Source: Actinomycetota bacterium
Lineage (GTDB): Bacteria; Actinomycetota; CADDZG01; WHSQ01
Direction of reading: 5' to 3'
NCBI GenBank assembly: GCA_013695465.1
Contig: JACDAL010000106.1
Span: 1-56,760, forward strand
Length of the DNA: 56,760 nucleotides
The notes under the pieces were generated by a model that ran no database searches, was not told the origin of the DNA, and was given only the letters and a program-made list of their open reading frames with translations. A program made the translations under genes and the position numbers. This document shows, in pieces, positions 1-9,528 of the stretch (position 1 is its first letter; each line of letters opens with the position of its first letter).

Positions 1-578
1 TCGCGTTCCCGCTTCAGCTCGAAAAAGCCGTCCTGTTCGGCAAAGTAACAGAAGTGATCCCACATTTCGCCGGCGGCCTCACCAACGGGAGCCGTAGAAA
101 TCACCGGCCCGAAGAGGCCGCGACCCGACTCAAGCACGATCGTAGGGACTCCGAAGCAACCTATCCCTTCGACCGCGGCCGCGTGCTCGTCACGTACCTC
201 CTGCATGGTTCGGTCGTCTTCAAGAGCACGCGTTAGCAATTGTGTATCGAGTTCTGCATCGATCAACGACTTTTCGACGACCTCGGGCGTTAGCTTCTCG
301 TCTGCTTCGTGAACACGCCGACCCAAAAAGTCGTACAGAACTCCCACAGCAGCATTCCCTAGTTCACGCCTGGCAAGAGCCAGCGTTCGCAGAGCCGGGG
401 TACCGCGCTCATGCTTGTCCGCTAGAGGGTCTTCCTTGCCTTCGTTGATCAGCTTCAGGCTGAAGAGACGCCACTCGATATCGAGATCTCGAACCTTGAT
501 TACCTCACGCATCCATTTAGAGCCCTGCCACGCCCATGGACAAAGGGGATCGAAGTGAAACTGAATGTGTCGTTTCAT
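1..578 (-). CDS. DsbA-family thioredoxin-fold protein, Rv2466c-like (3' end cut by window)
   Basis: The frame is open from the ATG at 578 to the window edge, giving 192 codons without a stop. The protein starts MKRHIQFHFDPLCPWAW: a first beta strand and then the active-site helix with CPWA, typical of the DsbA-like family that includes mycothiol-dependent nitroreductase Rv2466c. A later GCFGVPTIV carries the cis-proline loop. The second active-site cysteine is alanine, so a monothiol mechanism using mycothiol is inferred, not seen. It lies 46 nt downstream of zwf on the same strand and is probably co-transcribed; NADPH from zwf would suit a redox partner. The C-terminus is outside the window. 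Confidence 0.85.
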   Translation of the reverse strand, partial: MKRHIQFHFDPLCPWAWQGSKWMREVIKVRDLDIEWRLFSLKLINEGKEDPLADKHERGTPALRTLALARRELGNAAVGVLYDFLGRRVHEADEKLTPEVVEKSLIDAELDTQLLTRALEDDRTMQEVRDEHAAAVEGIGCFGVPTIVLESGRGLFGPVISTAPVGEAAGEMWDHFCYFAEQDGFFELKRER

Positions 579-624
579 CAACAAGACATACCCTGTGGCA
601 CGGCCCCAAAACAGGGGGGCACCG

Positions 625-2043
625 TCAGAAGGTTTCCGGTAAGCGCCAGCGGCGCGGTGCAATGAGTCGTTGTCCTGCCTCCGGCCCCCAGCTCTCCTGC
701 TCGTAGAGCTCCACATCCGGGGGGTGCTTGAGGATTGGCTCGACAATCTCCCACGTTCTTTCGAGCCCATCGGCCCTCGTGAACAACGTCCGATCACCGA
801 TGAGGGCATCGAGCAGAAGACGCTCATACGCCTCGATGAGCTCCGAGCCAAACGACCCCTCGTAGTCGAAACTCATACGCGCAGGTGCAAGCTCGATGGA
901 GGTACCCGGAAGCTTGGCCAAGAATGCGACTACGATCCCTTCATTCTCTCCCAGCTCGAGGCTGAGGTAATTCTGCTCCATCCCATCACCCAAGACCTCT
1001 TTGAACATCCGCCGCGGAGGCTCTTTGAAGACGAGGGTCACCGACTGACGGCTTTCTGCCATGCGTTTACCCGTTCTAAGAAAGAAAGGGACGCCCGCCC
1101 ATCGCCAATTGTCGATACAGACTCTAACCGCCGCGTATGTCTCCGTGCCGGAATCCGCCGCCACTCCCGCCTCGTCGCGATAGCCGCGATACTGCCCGTG
1201 GACGACGTCCTCCGGGCGGAGAACGACCATCGACTCGAACACCTTGGCGGACTCGTCCATCAGGGGGTTCGGGGCAAGGCTCGTCGGAGGCTCCATCGCC
1301 ACGAAAGCCAACACTTGGAACAGGTGGGTGACAATCATGTCCCGCAGTGCTCCGGTGGCCTCGTAGAAGGAAGCCCTGCCCCCTATCCCCAATGTCTCGG
1401 GCACGTCGATCTGCACGTGATCGATGTGATGACGATTCCACACCGGCTCGAAGATGCCGTTGGCGAAACGCAGCGCAAGGATGTTCTGCACCGTTTCCTT
1501 GCCCAAGAAGTGATCAATGCGATAGATCTGCGATTCATCCAGAACCTCCGACACCGTGTCCCGGAGCTCCAGGAAGGACTGCAGGTCCCAACCAAAGGGT
1601 TTCTCGATCACCAGACGCGCTCTTGTTGATAGTCCGGTGGCGCCAACAGCCTGGGTGATCGCAGAAAATGCTGCCGGCGGGACCGAGAGGTAGTAGAGGC
1701 GGCGGCAGTCGCTTCCCAGGGCCGCCTCCGCGTTCTGCACCGCGTCTACAACCGGGTGAGCATCGTCCGGAGAGAGATCGTGTGCCACGTAGGTCAGGCG
1801 CTGGGAGAAGCGAGCCCAGACTTCGTCTCGCACCGGTCTGCGGCAAAACTCCCCCGCACTCTCGAGCGCGAAATTACGGAACTCCTCGTCCGACATCTCG
1901 CTGCGCGAGTTGCCGATGATGCGATAGTCCTTCGGCATCAAGCCCTCTTCTTCGAGGTGGTAAAAGGCAGGCAGGAGCTTTCTGCGGGCGAGGTCACCGT
2001 TTGCTCCGAAAATGACGATCACGTGATCTGGTGGTGTGAGCAT
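625..2043 (-). CDS. zwf: Glucose-6-phosphate 1-dehydrogenase
   Basis: Oxidises glucose 6-phosphate to 6-phosphogluconolactone with reduction of NADP, the first step of the oxidative pentose phosphate pathway. The 472 residues are normal for the family. The N-terminal Rossmann motif GANGDLARRK is at residues 13-22, and the substrate/catalytic motif RIDHFLGKETVQN is in the middle of the protein. The ATG start is followed at once by the first beta strand, so no earlier start is needed. It is divergent from acnA with a 93-bp shared upstream region and is followed by the DsbA-like gene. Long antisense frames exist over it and are shadows of codon bias. Confidence 0.96.
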   Translation of the reverse strand: MLTPPDHVIVIFGANGDLARRKLLPAFYHLEEEGLMPKDYRIIGNSRSEMSDEEFRNFALESAGEFCRRPVRDEVWARFSQRLTYVAHDLSPDDAHPVVDAVQNAEAALGSDCRRLYYLSVPPAAFSAITQAVGATGLSTRARLVIEKPFGWDLQSFLELRDTVSEVLDESQIYRIDHFLGKETVQNILALRFANGIFEPVWNRHHIDHVQIDVPETLGIGGRASFYEATGALRDMIVTHLFQVLAFVAMEPPTSLAPNPLMDESAKVFESMVVLRPEDVVHGQYRGYRDEAGVAADSGTETYAAVRVCIDNWRWAGVPFFLRTGKRMAESRQSVTLVFKEPPRRMFKEVLGDGMEQNYLSLELGENEGIVVAFLAKLPGTSIELAPARMSFDYEGSFGSELIEAYERLLLDALIGDRTLFTRADGLERTWEIVEPILKHPPDVELYEQESWGPEAGQRLIAPRRWRLPETF

Positions 2044-2136
2044 GCGACATTGTTACCCGCCGGGAACCCCCCGCGTACCGAATATCATGGGGCATACCCG
2101 CCGTCGATCCGTCTCGGTGGTGACAAGGAGGCAATG

Positions 2137-4782
2137 ATGTCGACCGCTCACAATCCATTCGGCGCCCGAGGAGAGTTCGAGACTGCCTCAGGCCGCCTCG
2201 ACCTCTATCGCCTGGAGGCGCTGGAGGAGGCCGGCGCCGCCCGGCTCGACGACCTTCCCGTCACCGTTCGGGTGCTGCTCGAAAACCTGCTGCGCTCATC
2301 GGGGCGTGGGTTTGCCTCGGAGGAGGACGTTACGGCTCTGGCTGCGTGGGGACAAGAGGCTAGGGGAGGGGGGGAGTTTCCCTACGTGCCGGCGCGCGTG
2401 ATCCTGCAGGACTTCACAGGGGTGCCCGCCGTCGTGGATCTCGCCGCCATGCGCTCCGCCATGCACAAGGAAGGCGGCGATCCAGCCCGGGTCGACCCGC
2501 TGGTTCCAGTCGATCTCGTCATAGACCACTCCGTCCAAGTCGATGCGTTTGGCACGGTGCAGGCGTTCGCCACGAACGTGGATCGGGAGTACGAGCGCAA
2601 CCACGAACGTTATTCGCTGCTGAGATGGGCACAACAGGCTTTCGAAGGTTTCCGGGTCGTTCCCCCGGGACTGGGAATCGTTCACCAGGTCAATCTCGAA
2701 TATCTTGCCGAAGTCGTCGCCACGCTAAGAGATGAGGCCGGCACCGTAGCAGTCCCCGACACGCTGGTCGGAACCGATTCCCACACCACGATGGTCAATG
2801 GACTCGGGGTGCTCGGCTGGGGAGTTGGGGGCATCGAAGCCGAAGCCGCCCTCCTGGGACAGCCGATACCTCTGAGCACTCCCCGTGTCGTGGGCTTTCT
2901 CATGACCGGTGCCCTCAGCACAGGAGTGACCGCTACCGACCTCGTACTGACAATCACTGAGATGCTGAGAGCCCACGGCGTGGTCGGCAAGTTCGTCGAG
3001 TTTTTCGGCAGCGGGCTGTCGAGTCTCAGAGTCGCCGATCGGGCAACGATCTCCAACATGTGCCCGGAGTACGGCGCCACTGCGGCCTTGTTCCCGATCG
3101 ACGATCAGACACTCACCTACCTTCGACTGACAAACCGAGCCGAGGACCACATCGATCTCGTTGAACGCTACGCCAAGGAGCAGGGAATCTTTCGTACCGA
3201 TGAAACCAAAGCCCCCGCCTTCACCGAGCGCCTCGAGCTGGACCTCGCTACGGTCGAGCCCAGCGTTGCGGGGCCCCGCCGGCCACAGGATCGCGTTCCG
3301 TTGGCGCGCGTGTGGGAGAGCTTCAAGGACGTGTATGGGGGCGAGCCGGCCTCCGAAAACGGCCATCAAGTGCGCGACGGCTCGGTCGTGATCGCGGCCA
3401 TCACCAGCTGCACCAACACCTCCAATCCCTCAGTCATGCTCGCGGCCGGACTGCTCGCCAAGAAGGCAGTAGAACGGGGTCTCACCACCAAGCCGTGGGT
3501 GAAAACAAGCCTGGCACCCGGGTCGCGCGTCGTGACCAGGTACCTCGACGCCGCCGGCCTCGCTCCTTATCTTGACAAGCTCGGCTTCCATGTCGTCGGC
3601 TACGGCTGCACGACCTGCATCGGAAACTCTGGACCCCTGCCCGAAGACGTAGCCGCGGTTGTGGATCGCGATGACCTTTCAGTGGTTTCAGTGCTGTCGG
3701 GAAATCGCAATTTCGAGGGACGTATTCACCCGCAGGTCAAGGCCAGCTATCTCGCCTCGCCGCCCCTGGTGGTCGCCTACGCGCTCGCCGGCACAGCCGA
3801 CATCGATCTGACCACCGACGCATTGGGCCGGGATGAGTCCGGAGCGGAAGTACACCTCTCCGACCTATGGCCACAGGCGGAGGAGATAGAAGAAGCCATG
3901 GTATCGGTGAGCGCCGATCTCTTCGCCGACGAGTACGGGGCGATCTTCGATGGTGATGAACGTTGGAGAGATCTGCCTTCACCAGAGGGAGATCTCTACG
4001 AGTGGGATGAGAGCTCTACCTACGTCCGGGAGCCGCCCTTCTTCGAGAGTCTGGGAACGGAGCCGCCGCCTCCGTCCGACATCGTGGGCGCGCGAGTCCT
4101 CGTGAGCGTGGGCGACTCGGTCACCACCGACCACATCTCACCGGCGGGCTCGATCGCGCCAAGCTCACCTGCCGGAAAGTACCTCGTCAAAAAGGGAGTC
4201 AAGCCTCAGGACTTCAACAGCTATGGGTCTCGGCGAGGCAACCACGAGGTCATGATGCGTGGCACGTTCGCCAACATCAGGCTGCGAAACAAGCTTGCCT
4301 CGAAAGAAGGGGGCTGGACCGTCCACCTGCCCGACAACGATTCGATGACCATCTACGATGCGGCCGAGTCCTACCAACAGGACGCTATTCCCCTCATCAT
4401 TATTGCCGGGAAGGAATACGGTTCCGGTAGCTCCCGGGACTGGGCCGCCAAAGGGCCGCTGCTCCAAGGGGTGAAGGCAGTGATTGCGGAGAGCTTTGAA
4501 CGCATCCACCGCAGCAACCTCATCGGCATGGGGATTCTGCCCCTGCAGTTCTCCGGATCGGATAACCCCGAATCCCTCGGGCTCGACGGGAAGGAGATCT
4601 ACTCGATCACCGGCATCTCATCGGGGCTCGAGCCGGGCGCCCAGCTTGAGGTCACAGCCCGAACCGACGGACAAGAGACGAGCTTCATCGTGCAATGTCG
4701 CATCGACTCGCGCGTCGAGCTCGACTATTACCGGCACGGCGGAGTTCTGCAGATGGTGCTACGGCGCATGCTGGCCGAGTAA
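2137..4782 (+). CDS. acnA: Aconitate hydratase A
   Basis: Interconverts citrate and isocitrate in the TCA cycle using a [4Fe-4S] cluster. With this start it is 881 aa, the usual AcnA length. Cluster cysteines are C425 in ITSCTNTSNPS and C491/C494 in GYGCTTCIGNSG. The swivel domain has NSYGSRRGNHEVMMRG and GKEYGSGSSRDWAAKG, which hold catalytic Ser and Arg residues. Two ATGs sit side by side at 2134 and 2137; the AAGGAGG at 2125-2131 is 2 nt from the first and 5 nt from the second, so I chose 2137. The frame is open for 126 more codons upstream, but those codons are antisense to zwf. Monocistronic and convergent with rpsI. Confidence 0.96.
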   Translation: MSTAHNPFGARGEFETASGRLDLYRLEALEEAGAARLDDLPVTVRVLLENLLRSSGRGFASEEDVTALAAWGQEARGGGEFPYVPARVILQDFTGVPAVVDLAAMRSAMHKEGGDPARVDPLVPVDLVIDHSVQVDAFGTVQAFATNVDREYERNHERYSLLRWAQQAFEGFRVVPPGLGIVHQVNLEYLAEVVATLRDEAGTVAVPDTLVGTDSHTTMVNGLGVLGWGVGGIEAEAALLGQPIPLSTPRVVGFLMTGALSTGVTATDLVLTITEMLRAHGVVGKFVEFFGSGLSSLRVADRATISNMCPEYGATAALFPIDDQTLTYLRLTNRAEDHIDLVERYAKEQGIFRTDETKAPAFTERLELDLATVEPSVAGPRRPQDRVPLARVWESFKDVYGGEPASENGHQVRDGSVVIAAITSCTNTSNPSVMLAAGLLAKKAVERGLTTKPWVKTSLAPGSRVVTRYLDAAGLAPYLDKLGFHVVGYGCTTCIGNSGPLPEDVAAVVDRDDLSVVSVLSGNRNFEGRIHPQVKASYLASPPLVVAYALAGTADIDLTTDALGRDESGAEVHLSDLWPQAEEIEEAMVSVSADLFADEYGAIFDGDERWRDLPSPEGDLYEWDESSTYVREPPFFESLGTEPPPPSDIVGARVLVSVGDSVTTDHISPAGSIAPSSPAGKYLVKKGVKPQDFNSYGSRRGNHEVMMRGTFANIRLRNKLASKEGGWTVHLPDNDSMTIYDAAESYQQDAIPLIIIAGKEYGSGSSRDWAAKGPLLQGVKAVIAESFERIHRSNLIGMGILPLQFSGSDNPESLGLDGKEIYSITGISSGLEPGAQLEVTARTDGQETSFIVQCRIDSRVELDYYRHGGVLQMVLRRMLAE

Positions 4783-5068
4783 CGATGCCGAATCGCCCAC
4801 ACCTCGCCTCGGACTTCAGCTCACATGCTTCTGAGGAGCTGCACCCACCTCTGACGTGGGTGAATCTCCTCACTACGGAATCGTTGGCGATAAGCGGTAA
4901 ATAAGGGGCATGATCGAGTACACAAAACTGCCTCGCCTGATGCTCGTGGCCGGCTAGATCCTCGGCCCACGGTAGCCAATCGCGCTCAACACGCCTCCGG
5001 GTCCGGAATTCGTACCCAGGCGCGGTTTTGCGCGTTTGAGACCATCGGTCGGACCGGAATGAGCGGTC
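4783..5068. other. Intergenic region between convergent acnA and rpsI
   Basis: Some 286 bp between two genes that face each other. I see no gene. It holds the bipartite hairpin at 4832-4872 and a 6-bp hairpin at 5051-5069 (GGACCG, 7-nt loop, CGGTCC) that starts at the rpsI stop codon and may help end the long r-protein transcript. Neither hairpin has a U-tract on its own side. Confidence 0.5.
4832..4872. terminator. Bipartite stem-loop downstream of acnA
   Basis: TGAGGAG at 4832-4838 pairs with CTCCTCA at 4866-4872, and inside it CACCCAC at 4842-4848 pairs with GTGGGTG at 4856-4862 across a 7-nt loop. A symmetrical 3x3 internal loop separates the two stems, giving 14 perfect pairs. It begins 50 nt after the acnA stop and lies between convergent genes, so a bidirectional transcription end is the simplest reading. 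It lacks a U-tract, so it would not be a canonical intrinsic terminator. Confidence 0.5.
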
Positions 5069-5464
5069 CTAGCGCTTGGAGTACTGGGGCGCCTTGCGGG
5101 CCTTCTTGAGGCCGTACTTGCGCCGTTCCTTCTCCCGAGCATCACGCCTCAGAAAACCAGCCCGCTTCAGGGCCGGTCTGAGATCGGGATCGAGATCGGC
5201 CAGAGCGCGAGAGAGCGCATGCCTGAGCGCACCAGCCTGGCCGGCCACGCCGCCCCCGGTGAGCTTCACGGCGATGTCGTAGCGGCCCTCGGTGTTGGTA
5301 AGCCGGAGGGGTTCGGTGATAATCCTGCGGAGGGTGACGCTTGGAAAATAGTCCTCGAGGCTGCGGCCACCGTTGATCGCCCACTGCCCGTTGCCGGGCG
5401 TGAGGCGCGCAGCGCATACCGCTTCTTTGCGCCGGCCGGTGGCGCGGGTCAGGGCCTCAACCAC
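5069..5464 (-). CDS. rpsI: 30S ribosomal protein S9
   Basis: 131 aa; ends in the basic tail APQYSKR typical of S9, whose last residues reach toward the P-site tRNA. Motifs include [12 protein letters not shown] and [20 protein letters not shown]. The GTG start at 5464 overlaps the rplM stop (5457-5459) by 8 bp, indicating coupling to rplM. It is the last gene of the minus-strand supercluster. Confidence 0.96.
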   Translation of the reverse strand: MVEALTRATGRRKEAVCAARLTPGNGQWAINGGRSLEDYFPSVTLRRIITEPLRLTNTEGRYDIAVKLTGGGVAGQAGALRHALSRALADLDPDLRPALKRAGFLRRDAREKERRKYGLKKARKAPQYSKR

Positions 5465-5948
5465 CCGTTACCTCCTCGATCGTGTGAGCCTGCTCGGGGT
5501 TGTGTGGAGCGGCCACGCTCCTGAGGTCGAGCGACTTCGGTTTTTGTGCTTGATGGGGATGGTCGCCTTGGGCGTAGACGTTGAGTTTCTTGAGCATGGC
5601 TCGCCCGAGACGGTTGCTCGGAAGCATCCCTTTGACCGCCTTCTCGACTGCGATCTCGGGACGAGTCGCCATGAGCTTGGAGTAAGGGGTTGCGCTTAGA
5701 CCGCCCGGATAGCCGGAATGCCTGTAGTACTGCTTGTCGGTGATCTTGTTCCCGGTCAAAACGATCCTGGAAGCGTTGACCACTACGACATGGTCCCCGC
5801 AGTCGAGATAGGGCGCAAAGTAGGGTTTGTTCTTACCACGGAGAAGCTGGGCGACCTCAGAGGCGAGCCGGCCCAGCACGACACCGTCCGCGTCCACGAC
5901 CCACCAGTCGCGCACTATGTCATGAGGCTTCGTCGCGTGGGTTCTCAT
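5457..5948 (-). CDS. rplM: 50S ribosomal protein L13
   Basis: 163 aa from the ATG at 5948 ([20 protein letters not shown]). The family core is present: [39 protein letters not shown] and [13 protein letters not shown]. The frame remains open upstream but those codons belong to the truA-rplM gap and truA antisense. Overlaps rpsI, as in most bacteria. Confidence 0.96.
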   Translation of the reverse strand: MRTHATKPHDIVRDWWVVDADGVVLGRLASEVAQLLRGKNKPYFAPYLDCGDHVVVVNASRIVLTGNKITDKQYYRHSGYPGGLSATPYSKLMATRPEIAVEKAVKGMLPSNRLGRAMLKKLNVYAQGDHPHQAQKPKSLDLRSVAAPHNPEQAHTIEEVTGG

Positions 5949-6021
5949 ATCTTCCCTTTGGCGGCTACGAACGGCTTGATAGTCGGAGAAGCCGCAGGAT
6001 AACGGCACCTGCGAAGCCGGG

Positions 6022-6780
6022 TCAAATCGGCCTGCTCCAAGTGTCATCATACTCGACCGAAACCAAGCAGAGACCGTGTGGGGGGGCGACGGGGCCTGCC
6101 GTGACTCGGTCCCGGGCCTCGAGTACGCCCGCGGCTTCGTCCGGCCCCCGCTTTCCCTCCCCCACCTGAATGAGTGTGCCGACCAGCGAGCGAACCATCT
6201 GCTGGACGAAGGCGTTGGCGCGCGCCCGGATTCGAACGATAGAGCTGGAGCGTGAGCACGACAACTCGAACAGTGTCCTTTGAGCCGAAGCTCCTGCCGG
6301 AACACGCCCAAACGAACTGAAGTCGTGCTCGCCGATGAGATGGCCCGCCGCCTCGTTCATCGCGTCAAGTGAAAGCTCTTTCCGATGCCACAGAGCCGTT
6401 CTCGCCAGGAACGGATCAGGGACGTCCGACTGCAGGATGGCGTACACGTAGAGGCGAGAGCGAGCGCTGAAGCGTGCGCTGAACGCCGGGTCGGCTCGAT
6501 CGCAGGCACTCACGGCAATGCGGCCGCCGAGCGCAGAATTGAGGGCGGCCCTCAGCTTGTCGAGATCAGTCTCCTCGTCAACCTCGCGCACACTCATCAC
6601 TTGGCCGAGCGCATGCACACCGGCGTCGGTCCTGCCCGCGCCGGTTGATTCCAATTCCTGGGAGCGTAGCAGCCGGGACAACGCTGCGTCGATCTCTCCT
6701 TGCACCGTCGTAACCGACGACTGTGTGGCGAACCCATGAAAATAGGAGCCGTCGTAGGAGATGTCGAGACGAAGGTTCAG
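6022..6780 (-). CDS. truA: tRNA pseudouridine synthase A, apparent CTG start
   Basis: Converts U38-U40 of tRNA anticodon arms to pseudouridine. The catalytic aspartate is in the motif [17 protein letters not shown]. The conserved N-terminus of the family is encoded upstream of the first GTG (6705) as [15 protein letters not shown], so the gene must start before it; yet from the in-frame TAA just upstream to that motif there is no ATG, GTG or TTG. The only near-cognate codon is CTG at 6780-6778, giving 252 aa, a normal length. No clear Shine-Dalgarno precedes it, and it directly abuts the intergenic repeat 6789-6948. The function is sure; the start is an inference. Confidence 0.88.
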   Translation of the reverse strand: MNLRLDISYDGSYFHGFATQSSVTTVQGEIDAALSRLLRSQELESTGAGRTDAGVHALGQVMSVREVDEETDLDKLRAALNSALGGRIAVSACDRADPAFSARFSARSRLYVYAILQSDVPDPFLARTALWHRKELSLDAMNEAAGHLIGEHDFSSFGRVPAGASAQRTLFELSCSRSSSIVRIRARANAFVQQMVRSLVGTLIQVGEGKRGPDEAAGVLEARDRVTAGPVAPPHGLCLVSVEYDDTWSRPI

Positions 6781-6788
6781 GTCAAGTG

Positions 6789-6948
6789 GCCCGTCGCGAA
6801 ATTAGCGCCAACATCGAGGGCGACACTGCGCGTCGAGGGCCAGGCGCGAGGAGTCGAGCGTACCTGGAAGGTACGTGAGCGACAAGAAACGCAGCCATCG
6901 GCCATGCAGGGCCGCTCGAATGTGACGATAATTTCCGCTACGGGGCAC
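6789..6948 (-). repeat. Mosaic intergenic repeat, copy A (rplQ-truA)
   Basis: Fills the gap from the rplQ stop codon to the truA start. Read on the coding strand it shares a 5' block with the copies at 14558-14736 and 13797-13972: GTGCCC, then CACATTCG, CCCTGCAT, CCGATGGCTGCGTTTC. It shares the middle block TCGCTCACGTACCTTCCAGG with copy C and the 3' block (GGCGCTA, TTTCGCGAC) with copy B. It lacks the GGCTCCGCCGAGGTCGG module of B and C. No coding potential was recognised. Confidence 0.75.
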
Positions 6949-7485
6949 CTAAGTGGTCTCCTCGTCGCCGTCGTCGGCGACAGTTTCCTCTTCACTCGGC
7001 TCCGCCTGCTCGCTCGCAGTTGTCACCGCAGCTCCTTCGCCAGGCGCCCCGCCTCTCCTCCGTCCCGGCCGGCGCAGACGACGCCTGCCGGCCGCTTCGG
7101 TCTCGGCGGTGGCGGAGGAGCGCACAACCGCACCCTCCACTAGCTCGACGAACGCCATAGGGGCCCCGTCTCCTTGACGCGGCCCGATCTTGAGCATCCG
7201 TGTATAGCCGCCGTTTCGCTCCGTAAAGCGCGGCCCTATCTCTGCGAACAGCTTGTGCACGAGCTCTCGGTCCTCGATTGCCGACAAGACCTGGCGACGA
7301 TGATGAATACTGCCCTTCTTGGCCTTGGTTATCAAGTGTTCGGCATAGGGACGCAGCAACCTCGCTTTGGCCTCTGTGGTCTTCACCCGCTCGTGCTCGA
7401 ACAAGGAGCGGGCAAGGTTACGAAGCATCAGCCTCTGATGAGAGGGGTTGGATCCGAGTGCAGGTCCCTTTCTAGGCTGTGGCAT
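6949..7485 (-). CDS. rplQ: 50S ribosomal protein L17
   Basis: 178 aa. The first ~120 residues are the L17 domain ([52 protein letters not shown]). Residues ~125-178 are a low-complexity tail that begins basic and ends acidic ([14 protein letters not shown]), an extension common in actinobacterial L17. Follows rpoA by 6 bp. Its TAG stop is the left border of intergenic repeat copy A. Confidence 0.95.
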   Translation of the reverse strand: MPQPRKGPALGSNPSHQRLMLRNLARSLFEHERVKTTEAKARLLRPYAEHLITKAKKGSIHHRRQVLSAIEDRELVHKLFAEIGPRFTERNGGYTRMLKIGPRQGDGAPMAFVELVEGAVVRSSATAETEAAGRRRLRRPGRRRGGAPGEGAAVTTASEQAEPSEEETVADDGDEETT

Positions 7486-7491
7486 AACGGT

Positions 7492-8433
7492 CTAGAACTC
7501 TTTCCGCTTTAGGGACAAGTCCAGCTCCTCGAGCTTGGCCTTGACCTCGTCGATCGACTTCTGGCCGAAGTTTCGGATCTCGAGCAGGTCCTCTTCAGAC
7601 TTCTGCAGCAGTTCGCCCACTGTCGTGACCCCCTCGCGCTTGAGACAGTTGTAGGAGCGCACGGTCAGGTCCAAATCCTCGATCGGCTGCGCCAGCACCC
7701 CCGAGACAACTTCCTCTTCTGGGTCCGGGCCCAGGACCAAGCCTCCCATGCCCTCACCCAGATTGGAGAACAGCTGGAACAGCTCCACCATGGTAGAGCC
7801 GGCAGATGACAACGCCTCCGCTGGAGTGATCGAGCCGTCGGACTCGACATCCAGAATAAGGCGGTCGTAGTTCGTCATTTGCTCGACACGCGTCGGCTCG
7901 ACGTCGTAGGTCACCCTCCGAATTGGAGAGAAAAGTGCATCGATGGGTATCGCCCCGATGGCTTCCTTGGGGGCGCTCGCCGCCGCTACATAACCCCTGC
8001 CCTGCTCGATCCGCAGCTCGGTTGAGAGACTTGCGTTCTTGTTGAGCGTTGCGATGTGATGTTTAGAGTTGAGGATCTCCACACCGGCTGGGAGCTGAAT
8101 GTCGCCCGCCGTTACCTCAGCGGGCCCGTTGACCCGCAGGTGAACCGTCGTGGGCTCGTCGTTCTCGCTGCGAATGACAAGCTCTTTCAGGTTCAGAACG
8201 ACGTCGGTGACATCCTCGGCCACACCTTCGATGGTCGAAAACTCGTGCAAGACGCCGTCGATCTTTAGCTGAGTCACTGCCGCCCCTGGGATGGACGAAA
8301 GCAGCGTACGACGCAGCGAGTTGCCCAGCGTGTAGCCGAAACCCGGCTCCAGCGGCTCGATGATGAATTTGCTTCGTTGTAATGAGATCTCTTCCTCAGA
8401 GACCTGCGGACGTTGGACGACCAACAGATTCAA
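7492..8433 (-). CDS. rpoA: DNA-directed RNA polymerase subunit alpha
   Basis: 313 aa. The N-terminal dimerisation domain has [20 protein letters not shown], which contacts beta and beta'; the C-terminal domain (DNA and activator contacts) has the helix-hairpin-helix region [20 protein letters not shown] and [20 protein letters not shown]. Usual alpha-operon place, between rpsD and rplQ. ATG start, 35 bp after rpsD. Confidence 0.97.
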   Translation of the reverse strand: MNLLVVQRPQVSEEEISLQRSKFIIEPLEPGFGYTLGNSLRRTLLSSIPGAAVTQLKIDGVLHEFSTIEGVAEDVTDVVLNLKELVIRSENDEPTTVHLRVNGPAEVTAGDIQLPAGVEILNSKHHIATLNKNASLSTELRIEQGRGYVAAASAPKEAIGAIPIDALFSPIRRVTYDVEPTRVEQMTNYDRLILDVESDGSITPAEALSSAGSTMVELFQLFSNLGEGMGGLVLGPDPEEEVVSGVLAQPIEDLDLTVRSYNCLKREGVTTVGELLQKSEEDLLEIRNFGQKSIDEVKAKLEELDLSLKRKEF

Positions 8434-8468
8434 TTAAGCTCCTCTCCCGGCGAGCAAAGGGTTTGAAA

Positions 8469-9095
8469 TTACTTCGAGTAGTACTCGACGATGAGCTGCT
8501 CCTGCACCGGCGCATCGATCTGGTTGCGCTCCGGCAAGGCGCGCACTTCAACTGCCATTTCCCTCAGGTTCGAGGATAGCCAGTCGGGTATCACTCGTCC
8601 CTCCGCGTAGGAGGTGTTCTCGATGATCCGGCCGACATTGCGCGAACGGCCTCGAACACTCACGACGTCTCCGGGCTTCACTCGATACGACGCAACGTTG
8701 ACCTTGCGTTCGTTCACCTGGAAGTGGCCGTGGGACACAAGCTGCCGGCCCATGCCGCGGTTCATGGCGAACCCGGCCCGGTAGACAACGTTGTCGAGTC
8801 GAGACTCACAGATCCTCATGAGCACTTCGCCCGTGACTCCCTTCGACCGAGCGGCCTCACGGTAGTAGCTCCGGAACTGCTTCTCGAGCACTCCGTAGAA
8901 GCGTTTGGCCTTCTGCTTTTCACGTAGCTGAAGCAAATACTCGCTCTCTCGGACGCGCCCTCGGCCGTGTTCTCCAGGAGGTGGCCGGCCCTTCTCAATA
9001 GGGCACTTAGGAGACTCACATCGAGTCCCTTTCAAGAACAGCTTGGTCCTTTCACGCCGGCAAAGCCGGCACACAGGCCCGGTATAGCGCGCCAT
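8469..9095 (-). CDS. rpsD: 30S ribosomal protein S4 (zinc-binding type)
   Basis: 208 aa. The N-terminus has CRLCRRERTKLFLKGTRC and a further Cys (ESPKCP), a four-cysteine zinc site. The S4 RNA-binding domain (MGRQLVSHGHFQVNERKVN) follows in the second half. In many bacteria S4 autoregulates the alpha operon. Start overlaps the rpsK stop at 9095. Confidence 0.96.
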   Translation of the reverse strand: MARYTGPVCRLCRRERTKLFLKGTRCESPKCPIEKGRPPPGEHGRGRVRESEYLLQLREKQKAKRFYGVLEKQFRSYYREAARSKGVTGEVLMRICESRLDNVVYRAGFAMNRGMGRQLVSHGHFQVNERKVNVASYRVKPGDVVSVRGRSRNVGRIIENTSYAEGRVIPDWLSSNLREMAVEVRALPERNQIDAPVQEQLIVEYYSK

Positions 9096-9490
9096 CAGAC
9101 TCGCCTCCTCTTTCGAGGCCGGCAGCCGTTGTGTGGAACGGGCGTAACGTCTTTGATGCCGATAACCTCCAGACCAGAAGCCTGCAGAGAGCGGATAGCG
9201 GTCTCCCGCCCCGAACCCGGTCCCTTAACCATCACGTCGACTCGCCGAACGCCGTGCTCCTGAGCACGGCGCGATGCCGCCTCGGCTGCCTGCTGTGCCG
9301 CGTAGGGAGTGGATTTGCGAGAGCCCTTGAAGCCCACGTTACCGGCAGATGCCCACGAAATAACGTTTCCCTCAGGATCGGTAATCGAGATGATTGTGTT
9401 GTTAAACGTGGACTTGATGTGTGCGACACCGTGAACGATGTTCTTCTTTTCCCTGCGGCGAGTCTTCCTAGCTCTGCGTGGACCGGCCAA
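9095..9490 (-). CDS. rpsK: 30S ribosomal protein S11, TTG start
   Basis: 131 aa; motifs [36 protein letters not shown] and the basic C-terminus [10 protein letters not shown]. The start is TTG at 9490, supported by AAGGA 7 nt upstream and by the family N-terminus. No ATG or GTG is available at the right place. Confidence 0.95.
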   Translation of the reverse strand: MAGPRRARKTRRREKKNIVHGVAHIKSTFNNTIISITDPEGNVISWASAGNVGFKGSRKSTPYAAQQAAEAASRRAQEHGVRRVDVMVKGPGSGRETAIRSLQASGLEVIGIKDVTPVPHNGCRPRKRRRV

Positions 9491-9528
9491 ACTGCTGTCC
9501 TTCCTTCTAGGTTTCTAGGAACTACGGG

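Noticed and set aside
670-1629. 319-codon frame antisense to zwf
   Set aside because: No domain similarity, no ribosome-binding site, and zwf on the other strand has full conserved motifs; it is a GC-bias shadow.
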